Positions 33,629 to 43,276 of a DNA stretch of 64,000 nucleotides are shown here, piece after piece. This DNA comes from Lutibacter sp. (lineage in GTDB: Bacteria > Bacteroidota > Bacteroidia > Flavobacteriales > Flavobacteriaceae): contig DAIDMK010000004.1 of assembly GCA_027449025.1 (NCBI GenBank), forward strand, positions 1 to 64,000. Direction: 5' to 3'. The notes beneath the pieces were generated by a model, which was given only the letters and a program-made list of their open reading frames with translations, did not search any database and was not told the origin of the DNA. The stretch's first letter is position 1; each line of letters begins with the position of its first letter. The position numbers and the translations under genes were made by a program.

Positions 33629-35506
33629 TTATTTGTAAATGACAGGTCTTGGTTTCCCAAAATCAAAATCCTGCAACCCAAAATCTGTTGTTCCGTAGGA
33701 ATTTGTTTTAAAAATATTATTTCCTTGGCCAGGTATGTTTGGATAATAAGAAATAGAAAGCTGAAATGAGTCGAAAACCAAATAATCATTGTTGATGAGC
33801 CATCCAATTCCGACAGAGGAAAATAACCTGCTTTTTGTGAGTCCGATTTTTTCATTTCCAAGCATGGCGGCAGTATAATTAAAATAGGGATTTATCCTAA
33901 AGCCAAGAATGCTCCAAGGCGAATAAAGTTGTGTTTGCATTGAAAGAATAAATTTCTTTGTACCATAAATAGCGCTGTCAAATCCATTAATTCCTGTATT
34001 GGTATTGCCTTGAAAACCAGCACCATAAGCCCCTTGAAATGGAACATTTTCATTAAGTGTCAAATTGTCACCAACCGATTTTAACCTATTAGTTCCTATA
34101 ATAATTTGAGGTTTTATAAACTGTCTTATTTTCCATTTCTTTCCTAATTCCATCAAATTCGTGAAATAATTCGCCTGAAATGAAAAGGCGGTCTGTTCCA
34201 TTTTTGCAGCGTTGAAAAAGCTTCCATATTCAAAATTGGCGCTCAAATAACCCCAACTGTGATAATTTCCGAACGAAGCTCTAGTGCCAAGATACCATCT
34301 TCCCTTTTTGTTTTTTACTTGATAACCTCCTGTGATTCCATAAATTTTGCCAACTGGAACATTTTCAATAATGCCATAATTATATAAATATTGGTCTTCA
34401 ACAAATTGCCTGAAACTGATTCCAATACCACTTAAATAGAAGGTTTCTCCAGAATAAAAATTGATGCTGTCATATTCAAAAGTTGGACTTTCTTGAAATT
34501 GTACATTTAATATTCTAGCTGAATACACCAAATTATTTAGACTGTAACTTTTGCCCTTATCCTTAGAAATAGGAAAGGAAATACCGCCCCAAATATCCTG
34601 TGAATTGTATTTTAAATTTTGATTGTTGTATTGCAACTGTGCATTTTGGAGGGAATCAATTCGGAATTGTTCATCAAGATAAACACCTCCTGCCCAGCGG
34701 GTAAGTGGTGAAAAAAAAGTACGTTCAATATTTAAACTTTTTCCAAAATGATCGTTTATCTCTGTATGATAGGTAACAGTTGTTTTAATATACGTATTTT
34801 TAATATTTGGAATTTCATATTTCATTCTGTACGCATTTTTTCCATCTTCAAAACGCGTTGAATATCGGTTATAAAATTCATGGCCTGTTCCCAAAAAATT
34901 TCTTTCTTGGAGACCTACAGAGGATCTTGAAGAAGACATGGAACCTCTGGGTATTATACTCCATGTATCTAAAACCCTAATGTAAACATCTACAGAATCA
35001 GCATTTTGCGCTATTGGTTCTACAGTAATTTTAACTTCTCGAACATATTTCTGTTCCCTTATTAATCGTTCCGATTCACTTACTGAAAGCGTATCCAATG
35101 GTTTGTTTCTACTAAAAAGCAATAGGTTTTTTATGGCCAATTTACGGGTGGTCATGTGGATTCCATTCCCCGATTTTTCAATCCAATTTCTTGCTTTTTT
35201 TGTGGTATCTGTAACAGAAAATCCAAATGGATCTAAAGTTTGGATATTAATGTTTCGTATAATTTTTCCTTCTATATTTTCGTGAAATTTTTGTTTAAAC
35301 TTTTTTAGAATGATGGTGTTTTTTATTTGTACTGGTTCAAAAATCCACTTGTGAAACATTTTTGTAAACTTTCTCTTCTTTGAATACTTTTCAATTTTTT
35401 CATACATTTTTGTTGAATCTTGCTTTATAGGTTTTTCTTGGGAAAATCCTATATTGAAGCACAAAACCGCCACTAGAAAAATATAAAATTTGAATCTGAA
35501 GTTCAT
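33629..35506 (-). CDS. outer-membrane Omp85/BamA-like beta-barrel protein
   Basis: The 625-aa protein has a signal peptide (1-22, F-S-Q). Two POTRA-like stretches follow: I-I-R-N-I-N-I-Q-T-L-D-P-F-G, and L-I-R-E-Q-K-Y-V-R-E-V-K-I-T-V. After these the domain D-V-Y-I-R-V-L-D-T-W-S-I leads into a C-terminal barrel with alternating aromatic strands. This is a short-POTRA member of the Omp85 superfamily common in Bacteroidota. It could insert outer-membrane proteins or secrete a partner, but it is not BamA itself, which has five POTRA domains. It lies on the opposite strand to the cytochrome operon and upstream of nothing obviously related. Confidence 0.75.
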   Translation of the reverse strand: MNFRFKFYIFLVAVLCFNIGFSQEKPIKQDSTKMYEKIEKYSKKRKFTKMFHKWIFEPVQIKNTIILKKFKQKFHENIEGKIIRNINIQTLDPFGFSVTDTTKKARNWIEKSGNGIHMTTRKLAIKNLLLFSRNKPLDTLSVSESERLIREQKYVREVKITVEPIAQNADSVDVYIRVLDTWSIIPRGSMSSSRSSVGLQERNFLGTGHEFYNRYSTRFEDGKNAYRMKYEIPNIKNTYIKTTVTYHTEINDHFGKSLNIERTFFSPLTRWAGGVYLDEQFRIDSLQNAQLQYNNQNLKYNSQDIWGGISFPISKDKGKSYSLNNLVYSARILNVQFQESPTFEYDSINFYSGETFYLSGIGISFRQFVEDQYLYNYGIIENVPVGKIYGITGGYQVKNKKGRWYLGTRASFGNYHSWGYLSANFEYGSFFNAAKMEQTAFSFQANYFTNLMELGKKWKIRQFIKPQIIIGTNRLKSVGDNLTLNENVPFQGAYGAGFQGNTNTGINGFDSAIYGTKKFILSMQTQLYSPWSILGFRINPYFNYTAAMLGNEKIGLTKSRLFSSVGIGWLINNDYLVFDSFQLSISYYPNIPGQGNNIFKTNSYGTTDFGLQDFDFGKPRPVIYK

Positions 35507-35575
35507 TTTATGTTAACTTTGTTAAAAATGTATACAAAAAAGCTTAAAATGACAACGTAGTTGCTTATTATAGAT

Positions 35576-36481
35576 TTATTTAAAATGAATTCTATATAAA
35601 AGCTCCACTTTAAAAATAGCACCTTCTTTAAAATTTGTGTTTAATTGTGTTCGGTCATCACCAAAATATAAAGAACTCAGCGACAAGTCCACTTTGTCTT
35701 CATTATCGAATACTTTATACGTGCGGCTAATTGAATACCCCACCTTGGTTTTGGCTAATATGGATTTTCCTATTTGAAATTGCAGGTAAGTATATAATTC
35801 ATTGGAGCTTCTTACAACATATCGTCCTTTGGGAATACTCATTGATTTATTTAAATTATAACTAGCAGTCACTCCGTCAAAATTCATTCCCAAAGCGGTT
35901 TTTTTTGCCAATTTATAATTGACGTCTGCTTGACCTGGCAATAGCAAAGTCGCTTCAAATTTTTGGTTCGGACTTAAATAATACAGTCCCAATAATGGTA
36001 CAAAAAGAGGGCCATAGTTTTCTGTATTGGTATAAAAACCTACTTTATAATTTAAGTTTTCCCGTTTTTTATAAGTGAATAAGGTTAGCAATCCCAGTTG
36101 AAAATCATCTATGGAAATTGTTTCAAAGTAGGAGGCAATACTTGGCAGGAGCACATAAGTTCCTGTCCATTTTTCTGAATGAACTTGATTTATACCTAGT
36201 TGTAACCTAACTTTATTTAGAGAAGAATGGTCTAAAAAATTAGGATCTAGTCTTAACCGACTTCTATCTGCCGAGATTCCAGTTAAAATAACAGTTTTTT
36301 CATTGAGTACGATGGGAAAAGTCAATTGCAGTCCAAACTCTTCAACATTTGTTTGTTCCGTAGTGTTTTCAAAATTATTAAGAGGAGTATTTCCATAGTT
36401 AAAATGCGCAATATCAATATAATTTTGCGCACTTGCTGTGAGGGTAAAAAATCCTAATAGCGCAATTATGGAAAACTTCAT
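35576..36481 (-). CDS. DUF6268-type outer-membrane beta-barrel protein
   Basis: This 301-aa protein has a signal peptide (1-18, ending A-S-A-Q) and then alternating polar/hydrophobic strands with a C-terminal barrel strand (V-E-L-L-Y-R-I-H-F-K). Features such as L-T-G-I-S-A-D-R and L-S-L-S-S-L-Y-F-G-D-D suggest the DUF6268 family of uncharacterised barrels. The function is unknown. It is co-directional with the Omp85-like gene, 69 bases apart, so they may be co-transcribed. Confidence 0.75.
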   Translation of the reverse strand: MKFSIIALLGFFTLTASAQNYIDIAHFNYGNTPLNNFENTTEQTNVEEFGLQLTFPIVLNEKTVILTGISADRSRLRLDPNFLDHSSLNKVRLQLGINQVHSEKWTGTYVLLPSIASYFETISIDDFQLGLLTLFTYKKRENLNYKVGFYTNTENYGPLFVPLLGLYYLSPNQKFEATLLLPGQADVNYKLAKKTALGMNFDGVTASYNLNKSMSIPKGRYVVRSSNELYTYLQFQIGKSILAKTKVGYSISRTYKVFDNEDKVDLSLSSLYFGDDRTQLNTNFKEGAIFKVELLYRIHFK

Positions 36482-36747
36482 GATTATATTAATAGTTACA
36501 TTAAGTTATAAATAAAACAAAAATAACCTCACATTTAAATTTCTAATATTTATAAAATAAGGTAATTAACAAATAAATTTACTTAAAAACCAGTCCAATT
36601 TTAATTGGCACTATCTGCATTTAAAATTTGCTTTATAGGCGTTGTACTGGCATTTAAAATTAAAGCGAATATATGTATAATTAATTGATTTGTTTTTCAT
36701 AATATTGAAGTCTTAAAAACCACCTCTAAATTTAACAAAATTTTGTT

Positions 36748-37713
36748 ATGGGCAAATTAAAAAGTCCGGCGTTCCTCATCGTTTTGGCATTTTTTGCCAT
36801 TTATGTAATTTGGGGATCTACCTACCTTCTAAATAAAATTGCGGTTACTGAATTGCCACCTTTTATGCTAGCCTCAATACGATTTATTACTGCAGGCATT
36901 TTGATATTCATCATTGCAAAGTTGATGAAAATTAAATTAAGTGTCACGCGTAAACAATTTAAAAACAGCGTTATAGCAGGTTTTTTATTTTTGTCATTTG
37001 GAAATGGAGTCATTGTTTGGGCGCTTAGATATGTTGATAGTGGTTTTGCAGCACTTGAATCGGCCGCGCAGCCACTAGTAGTGCTCTTGTTAATGCGTAT
37101 ATTAGAAGACAAAAAGATAAAAGCTATGTCGGTTATCGGCATTGTTCTTGGAATGATTGGGATGTTTCTTTTGGTGAGCCAAAAACAGATTATTAGTCAA
37201 GAAGGAACCTTATTGGGAATGTCTATGATTTTTGTATGTATCATAAGTTGGGGCTACGGAAGTTTATTTGTGGCCAAAGCTGATCTTCCTCCAAACTTTT
37301 TTGTAAATACTGGTTATCAAATGGTTACGGGTGGAATCATGCTTTTGATTGCGAGTTTGTTGTTTGGAGAAAAATGGACATACCCAACACAATGGAGCCA
37401 GCAAGTGCAATTGTCAATGGTGCTTTTGATACTATTTGGCAGCATTGTTGCCTTTACATCATTCAATTATTTGCTAAGGATGGTTTCTCCCGAAAAAGTA
37501 GCTACTTCTTCCTATGTAAACCCAATAATTGCCATGGTTGTTGGCTGGTATTTTTTGGAAGAACAAATTACTTTCCAGTCTATAATGGCTGCTTTGGTGC
37601 TGTTAACAGGTGTTTATTTTATCAATACAAAGAAAAGTTTGGTTATTTATTCCCGATTTACCAAGCGAATAAAGTTTAGGCAAGGTGAAGTTGTTATTAA
37701 GAAGATTGAGTGA
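36748..37713 (+). CDS. EamA/DMT-family inner-membrane exporter
   Basis: This is a drug/metabolite transporter superfamily permease of 321 aa with ten membrane helices made of two EamA repeats. The first repeat shows W-G-S-T-Y-L-L-N-K-I-A and P-P-F-M-L-A-S-I-R-F. The second shows S-W-G-Y-G-S-L-F-V-A-K-A and the late P-E-K-V-A-T-S-S-Y-V-N-P motif near the C-terminus. The layout is closest to YedA-type carriers, which export amino acids or unknown metabolites. It ends with a short basic tail. It stands as a single gene with no hint of substrate. Confidence 0.9.
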   Translation: MGKLKSPAFLIVLAFFAIYVIWGSTYLLNKIAVTELPPFMLASIRFITAGILIFIIAKLMKIKLSVTRKQFKNSVIAGFLFLSFGNGVIVWALRYVDSGFAALESAAQPLVVLLLMRILEDKKIKAMSVIGIVLGMIGMFLLVSQKQIISQEGTLLGMSMIFVCIISWGYGSLFVAKADLPPNFFVNTGYQMVTGGIMLLIASLLFGEKWTYPTQWSQQVQLSMVLLILFGSIVAFTSFNYLLRMVSPEKVATSSYVNPIIAMVVGWYFLEEQITFQSIMAALVLLTGVYFINTKKSLVIYSRFTKRIKFRQGEVVIKKIE

Positions 37714-37820
37714 TTTAATGTTTATGATTAACTACTCATCAGTATTTTAATAAGTTAGAAGAACTTTTCACATTGTTTTTATGTTCCCAAAAAAACAGAT
37801 CACAGACAATATTTTAAAAC

Positions 37821-37828
37821 TATCTTTG
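37821..37828 (+). promoter_or_regulatory. -7 box of SDR-like copy B
   Basis: TATCTTTG matches TAnnTTTG, 33 bases before the ATG at 37862. Confidence 0.55.
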
Positions 37829-37861
37829 CGGGCTTAATTGGTTTTAGGATAAGTTTAAATT

Positions 37862-39412
37862 ATGGAGATAGGTAAAACAGTGAATAACAAAGCAATAACT
37901 TCTGAAGAAATTGAGAAATGTATTGCTATTTTGTCGCAATTGGTTACTAATACTGATGAAATTTTTGACATTGATAAAGAACAAAGAACCGAACTGATAA
38001 AAGTAGCCGGGATGTTTTCTAGACCCGATCGCGATGAATTTTCTCGTAGAAAAAAAGATGGTAAAAAAGTGGCGAAACGCAAACTAGTCGCCAAGGAAAA
38101 AAATTCTCGAAAAGAAACCGGGATAAGAAATGCCCGAGAAGCAGCTGTATTTATCGCGCCAAAATCGCTTCCTTTGGTCGATTTGGAGCGCAAAGAACAA
38201 TTAGAATTTGAGACGCCTAAAAACTGTTATGTGTGCAAAACGTCCTATGTGAAAATACATCATTTTTACGACAGTATGTGTTCGGATTGTGGAGATTTTA
38301 ACTACGCAAAACGTTTTCAAACTGCGAATGTAAGCGGGCAAATAGCCGTTATTACTGGTTCTCGATTAAAAATAGGGTATTATATTACTTTGATGCTATT
38401 GCGTGGTGGTGCCACTGTGATCGCAACTACCCGTTTTCCAGTTGATTCAGCTTTGCGATTTTCACAAGAAGCCGATTTTATGGAGTGGAGGCATCGGTTA
38501 AAAATTCACGGACTCGATTTAAGACATATTCCAAGTGTAGAAATCTTTTGCAGTTTTATAGCGCAAAAATATGGTAGATTGGATATTTTAATCAACAATG
38601 CTGCACAAACTGTGAGACGCCCTTCCGGATTTTATCAGCATTTGATGAAGAACGAAGAAAGTCCGATTGCTTCCTTACCAAAAAGCGCCAGAGATTTATT
38701 ATTTGACCATCGGAACTGTTTACAAGAATTAGCTGCATTAACTAGCGGAGCTTCACCCAATCAAAATATGCCGGTAACTTGGCACGGGCCAGAACCAGGA
38801 ATCGGATTACGGGCTTCAGCAAGATTGTCCCAAATTCCGTATAGCTTTGACAAAGAATTGGTTAGCAATGAAGTTTTCCCTGAAGGAAAATTTGACGCCG
38901 ATTTGCAACAGGTTGATTTAAGAAAAACAAATAGCTGGCGTTTAAAGCTTGGTGAGATTGAAACTACCGAAATGATTGAGGTACAGCTAGTGAATTCCGT
39001 TGCGCCCTTTGTGTTATGCAACCGCCTTTCTGAAGTCATGAAAAAAGACAACACCGGACAAAAGCACATTATCAATGTTTCTGCGATGGAAGGAAAATTT
39101 TATCCATCTTTTAAAGAAGACCGCCACCCCCATACCAATATGGCCAAGGCTGCATTAAATATGCTAACACACACATCTTCAGGAACTTTGGCGAAAGACG
39201 GAATTTTTATGAATGCGGTTGATACCGGCTGGGTTACCGATGAAGATCCACTGGAATTGGCAAAAATGAAAGAAGAGCTAAACGATTTTCAGCCACCACT
39301 GGATATTGTTGACGGCGCCGCACGCGTTATGGATCCGTTGTTTGATGGTATCAACACAGGTAAACATTGGTGCGGAAAATTCTTAAAAGATTACCGACCA
39401 ATTAGTTGGTAA
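37862..39412 (+). CDS. SDR-like oxidoreductase with N-terminal extension and Cys/His knuckle (copy B)
   Basis: This 516-aa protein is collinear with copy A at 13552-15105, with long identical blocks. Every unusual feature is shared: the basic N-terminus, the knuckle N-C-Y-V-C-K ... H-H-F-Y-D-x-M-C-x-x-C-G, the T-G-S-R-L-K-I-G-Y loop, the N-N-A-A motif, the long insertion, and T-N-M-A-K in place of YxxxK. The two differ mostly in the N-terminal 110 residues and the middle of the insertion. Both kept an intact frame, so both are probably in use. The substrate is unknown. Unlike copy A it is not followed by a VF530-like gene, though the 3' non-coding flank is similar. Confidence 0.85.
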   Translation: MEIGKTVNNKAITSEEIEKCIAILSQLVTNTDEIFDIDKEQRTELIKVAGMFSRPDRDEFSRRKKDGKKVAKRKLVAKEKNSRKETGIRNAREAAVFIAPKSLPLVDLERKEQLEFETPKNCYVCKTSYVKIHHFYDSMCSDCGDFNYAKRFQTANVSGQIAVITGSRLKIGYYITLMLLRGGATVIATTRFPVDSALRFSQEADFMEWRHRLKIHGLDLRHIPSVEIFCSFIAQKYGRLDILINNAAQTVRRPSGFYQHLMKNEESPIASLPKSARDLLFDHRNCLQELAALTSGASPNQNMPVTWHGPEPGIGLRASARLSQIPYSFDKELVSNEVFPEGKFDADLQQVDLRKTNSWRLKLGEIETTEMIEVQLVNSVAPFVLCNRLSEVMKKDNTGQKHIINVSAMEGKFYPSFKEDRHPHTNMAKAALNMLTHTSSGTLAKDGIFMNAVDTGWVTDEDPLELAKMKEELNDFQPPLDIVDGAARVMDPLFDGINTGKHWCGKFLKDYRPISW

Positions 39413-39461
39413 TTGCAATTAACAATTTAAAATTAAAAATTAAAAAGGAAATTAATCAAAC

Positions 39462-39511
39462 TTTCTGCTTTTAAACAAATAAACGGCTACACGATTAAAC
39501 AGCTACACAAT
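39462..39511. repeat. 3'-flank repeat shared with SDR copy A
   Basis: TTTCTGCTTTTAAACAA (39462-39478) and the following ACGATTAAACAG/TACACAAT units match 15143-15184, with an insertion of about 8 bases. It lies between convergent genes. Confidence 0.6.
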
Positions 39512-39514
39512 CCC

Positions 39515-40630
39515 TCATTTTTTTCCAAAAAACCGATAAGGCTTCCTTTTGGGCGGGGGCGGGCTATCACCACCCAATAATAAAGACAGTATTTTTAAAC
39601 TTTCTGTTCGATCTGCAATTAATTTTATAATGCTGATAAACGGAATGAATAAAATCATACCAGCTGCTCCCCATAAAATTCCGCCAGCAATAATCACAAC
39701 AATAATGATAAGAGGATTTATTTTTAACCGGTTTCCCACCGCCAAAGGAAATATTACATTAGCTTCCAGCAATTGAACGAAGGCAAAAATCAATATTACC
39801 CCAATAGGATACCAAACGGAATCATAGGCTACCCAAGAAACCGCTATAGGTAAAAGTGAGGAAATGATAATTCCGGCATAAGGAATAAATGTTAAAATTG
39901 AAGCAATAAAACCAAACATAAAAGGGTGCGGGATGCCAAGAATGGCCAATCCTATACTATTCAAAATACCCACTATTAAATACACCAACAACATACCCTT
40001 CACAAAATTATAATAAGAATGAATGGTTTCAATAAGGACTTCGTGTATGGATTCTTTTTTTTCCTCAGGAAAAATTTTGTAAAGCACATTCGTAAGCATT
40101 TCCCTATAATAAAGGATCAGTGTAGAAAAAACAGGAATAATAATTATGAAAAAGCCCGCCATAGAAATGGAATAGGCGGTATTCATTAGAAATCCAAAAA
40201 TTTGCGAACCTGAGCCTTTGAGCAAATTTTCTGGAAGTTCTGAAACATCATCAGCATTGATGTCGTAGCGCTCTTCTAGAAAAGTGTATAATTGCATGAA
40301 GGATTCTGAGAGTTTAGCCTTGAACATATGCCATTCATGCAAAAATCCTTCAATTTGGGAGAAAAGCAAGTAAATTATAGCCCCTAACAGAATAAATATG
40401 GTAGATATAGCCAATAAAATGCTACCCATTTTATTGACACCTTTTTTTTCCAGCCACTTACAAATCGGGTAAAGAATAAAGCTAATGAGCAATGAAAAAC
40501 TTAGTGGAATAAATAAGGTTTTGCCAAAATAGAGCACAATGGAACCTAGCACTACATATAAAAGAATTTCAAGAACAGAAAATTTCTTGTTTGGAGGGAT
40601 GGGAACCAATGTTTTAATAATTTGTACCAT
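39515..40630 (-). CDS. AI-2E family permease
   Basis: The 371-aa membrane protein has the family layout: three helices near the N-terminus, a cytoplasmic amphipathic region (about 90-150), and then five helices. The family motifs I-V-G-I-L-N-S-I-G-L, G-I-P-H-P-F-M-F-G and I-P-Y-A-G-I-I-I-S-S-L-L-P are present. Members range from autoinducer-2 exporters to Na+/H+ antiporters, so the substrate is open. The C-terminal tail is proline- and lysine-rich (P-P-P-P-K-R-K-P). It is a single gene, convergent with SDR copy B. Confidence 0.9.
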   Translation of the reverse strand: MVQIIKTLVPIPPNKKFSVLEILLYVVLGSIVLYFGKTLFIPLSFSLLISFILYPICKWLEKKGVNKMGSILLAISTIFILLGAIIYLLFSQIEGFLHEWHMFKAKLSESFMQLYTFLEERYDINADDVSELPENLLKGSGSQIFGFLMNTAYSISMAGFFIIIIPVFSTLILYYREMLTNVLYKIFPEEKKESIHEVLIETIHSYYNFVKGMLLVYLIVGILNSIGLAILGIPHPFMFGFIASILTFIPYAGIIISSLLPIAVSWVAYDSVWYPIGVILIFAFVQLLEANVIFPLAVGNRLKINPLIIIVVIIAGGILWGAAGMILFIPFISIIKLIADRTESLKILSLLLGGDSPPPPKRKPYRFFGKK

Positions 40631-40958
40631 TATTGATTGAATTTTCGATGGTTCTTTAAATTATTCTGTGTAAATTCTAAAATAGATATCAAATGCTTAG
40701 AGTGTTCGTTATTAACATCCCAATGCATAATGACTAATACTTTATTGATTCTAAGATAGTCATTTTATTTCAGATACTAAATGACAACGGAATTTATTAT
40801 TTTGATTATTAGTGATTCAGTTAAAGGAAAATTAGTGGAATTCATAAACATTTAAAAGAAACGGTTATTGTTGTTTTTGGAAAATGAAAATATTAAGTTT
40901 ACTTTCCATAATTTTCATTTATTTAAAAGACTATTATCAATTTAATTAAAATAGAAGC
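40631..40958. other. intergenic divergent gap, no gene seen
   Basis: This AT-rich gap lies between the divergent AI-2E and alkene reductase genes and must hold both promoters. I see no exact TAnnTTTG box, RNA gene or repeat. Confidence 0.5.
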
Positions 40959-42062
40959 ATGAAAAATAAACAAGCATTGTTGCAATCTTACTCAAAAAAC
41001 GGACTTGAATTAAAAAACAGGATTGTGATGGCTCCAATGACCAGAAGCAGGGCTAACAATCCAGAATTCAAACCAACAGAAGGTTTGCAAGCCGTTTATT
41101 ACGAACAAAGGTCATCCGCAGGATTAATTATCACAGAAGGCGCACAGGTTTCTGAAATGGCTGTGGGTTATGTAAATACACCCGGAATTTATACAAAAGA
41201 ACAAGTTGAAGGCTGGAAAAAGGTTACGGAACGCGTTCATGCAAAAGGAGGAAAGATTTTTATTCAGTTGTGGCATGTGGGTAGGGTTTCTCACCCCGAT
41301 TTTCACCATGGCGAATTGCCTTTGGCACCATCCGCCATTAACCCAAACAGCAAATCTTTCACGCCACAGGGATTTAAAGATACAGTAACGCCGAGAGCAA
41401 TGACTTTAGAAGATATTAAAACAACCATCAGCGATTTTAGGCAAGCTGCAAAAAATGCGGTTGAAGCAGGTTTTGATGGTGTTGAAATCCATTCTTCAAA
41501 TGGATATTTGTTTCACCAGTTTTTCAATAAATGTTCAAACCTAAGAGCTGATAATTATGGCGGAAGTATCGAAAACAGATCGAGATTCTTTTTTGAGGTG
41601 TTGGATGCTATTAAAAATGAAATTTCGAACCAAAAAATTGGGGTGAGATTCAATCCTTCTATGCACAATTTACACGGAATAATGGTTGATGATGAAACCA
41701 TTCCAACTTTTGAATATATCATTAAAAAGTTAAACAATTATCAGTTGGGCTATGTTCATTTGTCGGAACCATTTACCGATGTTTCTGATGTTCCTTTTGC
41801 CATAAAAGAAATCGCAAAACATTTCAGACCGTTATATCTGGGAACATTGATAATTAATGGCGGATTTTCGCAAGAAACCGGAAATGCGGTGATTGAACGT
41901 GCTGAGACCGATTTGGTGGCGTTTGGAAAACCCTTTATTTCAAATCCTGATTTGGTAGCGCGCTTTGAAAATAATTTGGCGTTAACAGAATGGGATCAAA
42001 ACACTTTTTATACCCCGGGTAAAAAAGGCTATTTAGACTACGAATCGGTTAAATTAAACTAA
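40959..42062 (+). CDS. alkene reductase, Old Yellow Enzyme family
   Basis: This FMN-dependent enzyme reduces activated C=C bonds (enals, enones, maleimides) or nitro groups using NAD(P)H. The 367-aa protein carries the OYE marks: N-R-I-V-M-A-P-M-T-R-S-R near the start, the G-A-Q-V-S region, and W-H-V-G-R. Also present are D-G-V-E-I-H-S-S-N-G-Y-L-x-x-Q-F (usually H-x-A-N-G-Y, here S-S-N-G-Y), N-Y-G-G-S-I-E-N-R and the FMN phosphate site V-A-F-G-K-P-F-I-S-N-P. The length is normal. It is a single gene with a hairpin 25 bases after the stop. The physiological substrate is unknown; detoxification is likely. Confidence 0.92.
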   Translation: MKNKQALLQSYSKNGLELKNRIVMAPMTRSRANNPEFKPTEGLQAVYYEQRSSAGLIITEGAQVSEMAVGYVNTPGIYTKEQVEGWKKVTERVHAKGGKIFIQLWHVGRVSHPDFHHGELPLAPSAINPNSKSFTPQGFKDTVTPRAMTLEDIKTTISDFRQAAKNAVEAGFDGVEIHSSNGYLFHQFFNKCSNLRADNYGGSIENRSRFFFEVLDAIKNEISNQKIGVRFNPSMHNLHGIMVDDETIPTFEYIIKKLNNYQLGYVHLSEPFTDVSDVPFAIKEIAKHFRPLYLGTLIINGGFSQETGNAVIERAETDLVAFGKPFISNPDLVARFENNLALTEWDQNTFYTPGKKGYLDYESVKLN

Positions 42063-42084
42063 GTTTAATTAAAAAAATCATGTA

Positions 42085-42109
42085 AAATAGCGCCCAAAAG
42101 GCGCTATTT
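42085..42109. terminator. hairpin terminator after the alkene reductase
   Basis: AAATAGCGCC (42085-42094) and GGCGCTATTT (42100-42109) form a perfect 10-bp stem with a five-base loop. The trailing T run is weak. Confidence 0.75.
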
Positions 42110-42174
42110 CGTATAGTTTATAATTGTTTTAAATTTAAAAAAGTATTATATTTTAAATTTAAACCTATTGCAAA

Positions 42175-42414
42175 TTACAATTTTAATTTATTAATTTCTT
42201 CTTCATGTTTGTTGAAAATTTCAGAAATCAAAAGATGTTTTTCTGAAAAGGTTTTGTTTAGTGTATCAAGAAATTTTTCAAGTTCTTTATTAGGGTAATT
42301 GAATAAGTCCACTTGAAGATGACCAACTTTTACAACCAAACTTTCTGTGGTATTTTTAATGTCCTCTAATTTTCTTAAAATTTCCTCTTTAATTTCTATA
42401 TTTCCTTTTTCCAT
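42175..42414 (-). CDS. small coiled-coil protein, unknown function
   Basis: I do not recognise a family. The 79-aa product has no signal or membrane segment and is mostly charged helix (I-K-E-E-I-L-R-K-L-E-D-I-K-N near the start, H-E-E-E-I-N-K-L-K-L at the end), so a coiled coil or small bundle is likely. It has an ATG with a plausible purine-rich upstream region and a long private upstream gap. It may be a real stand-alone gene. Confidence 0.6.
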   Translation of the reverse strand: MEKGNIEIKEEILRKLEDIKNTTESLVVKVGHLQVDLFNYPNKELEKFLDTLNKTFSEKHLLISEIFNKHEEEINKLKL

Positions 42415-42738
42415 GATATTGGTTTTTATGTTTTTACATAGTTAACATAGTAAATATACTATTTTTCAACTACTTATAGAAATATTCACTATGATTAATG
42501 CAAATAATTAGTTACAGTAAAGATCTATAAGATAGGTTTAAATTGTGTTACATAATTTTAAACCAAACTTGCATAATTCACACTTCGATGGTAAAAATTA
42601 TTTGAAAAGTTAGGGTAAAAGGGTATTTGGCTAATTAAACTGATAAATGCTTATAGTTTCAGTCATAAAAAGAAACCGTCTTAAGTTTAGCCTAAAAGCA
42701 GCAGAGGGCTCTTTCCTATCCATAATTATAAGAAAGAT
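42415..42738. other. intergenic stretch, no gene seen
   Basis: No ORF or RNA gene can be supported. Near 42438-42490 there are several ATAGT/ACTAT words (ACATAGT twice on the left, ATACTAT and CACTATG on the right) that could be regulatory for the small gene on the minus strand. The pattern is too loose to call. Confidence 0.4.
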
Positions 42739-43185
42739 TTAATCTCGTATTTTATCTAGTAAATGGTTGAGTTGTGTCACCTCTTCAAGAGATAAATGCA
42801 TCATTTTTTGATCGATTTCTTTTTCGTGCTCATCAATTTTGGCCAAATAATCCAATCCAAGTTGTGTAATTTGAATGTCTTTTTGTCGTCTGTCCAGTTT
42901 GCATTCTTTTCTTACCACTAGTTTTTTGATTAGCATCCTGTCAACAACCCTGCTGATATCCGAGTTTTTATCGAGCATCCTTTCTTTCAACAAACCAATG
43001 CTTGAGGTGGTTGGATGTTGTCCTCTTAGAATGCGAAGCACATTAAATTGCGTAGGCGACAAGCGGAAAGGCTTGATGATTTCAATCAATTGCTCCGAAA
43101 GATAATTGTGGGTAAAATGTATGTTAACCCTTGCTTTCTGATACTCATTGTTGAAGTTACTTTTTATTTCGTCTTGAATTTTCAT
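42739..43185 (-). CDS. MarR-family transcriptional regulator
   Basis: This 148-aa winged-helix dimer has the MarR layout: N-terminal helix, S-P-T-Q-F-N-V-L-R-I-L-R-G, and recognition helix region around N-S-D-I-S-R-V-V-D-R-M. The wing carries the D-R-R-Q-K-D-I-Q-I-T-Q-L-G motif, and a C-terminal dimer helix follows. Such proteins usually repress a neighbouring stress or detoxification gene and release DNA on ligand binding or oxidation. It lies directly downstream of a YceI gene, whose promoter carries a perfect 22-bp palindrome that is a probable operator. Confidence 0.92.
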   Translation of the reverse strand: MKIQDEIKSNFNNEYQKARVNIHFTHNYLSEQLIEIIKPFRLSPTQFNVLRILRGQHPTTSSIGLLKERMLDKNSDISRVVDRMLIKKLVVRKECKLDRRQKDIQITQLGLDYLAKIDEHEKEIDQKMMHLSLEEVTQLNHLLDKIRD

Positions 43186-43220
43186 GCGCTGTTTAATTTA
43201 AGTAAAAGTACAAAAAAGAA

Positions 43221-43259
43221 CGTGTGATAATGATTGGTTTAACAATCAAAATTCACACG
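43221..43259 (-). terminator. two-stem hairpin between yceI and the MarR gene
   Basis: CGTGTGA (43221-43227) pairs with TCACACG (43253-43259), and TGATTG (43231-43236) pairs with CAATCA (43243-43248). On the minus strand it is followed by a T-rich run, so it probably ends or attenuates the yceI transcript before marR. Confidence 0.7.
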
Positions 43260-43276
43260 CTCCATTTAAAATATCA

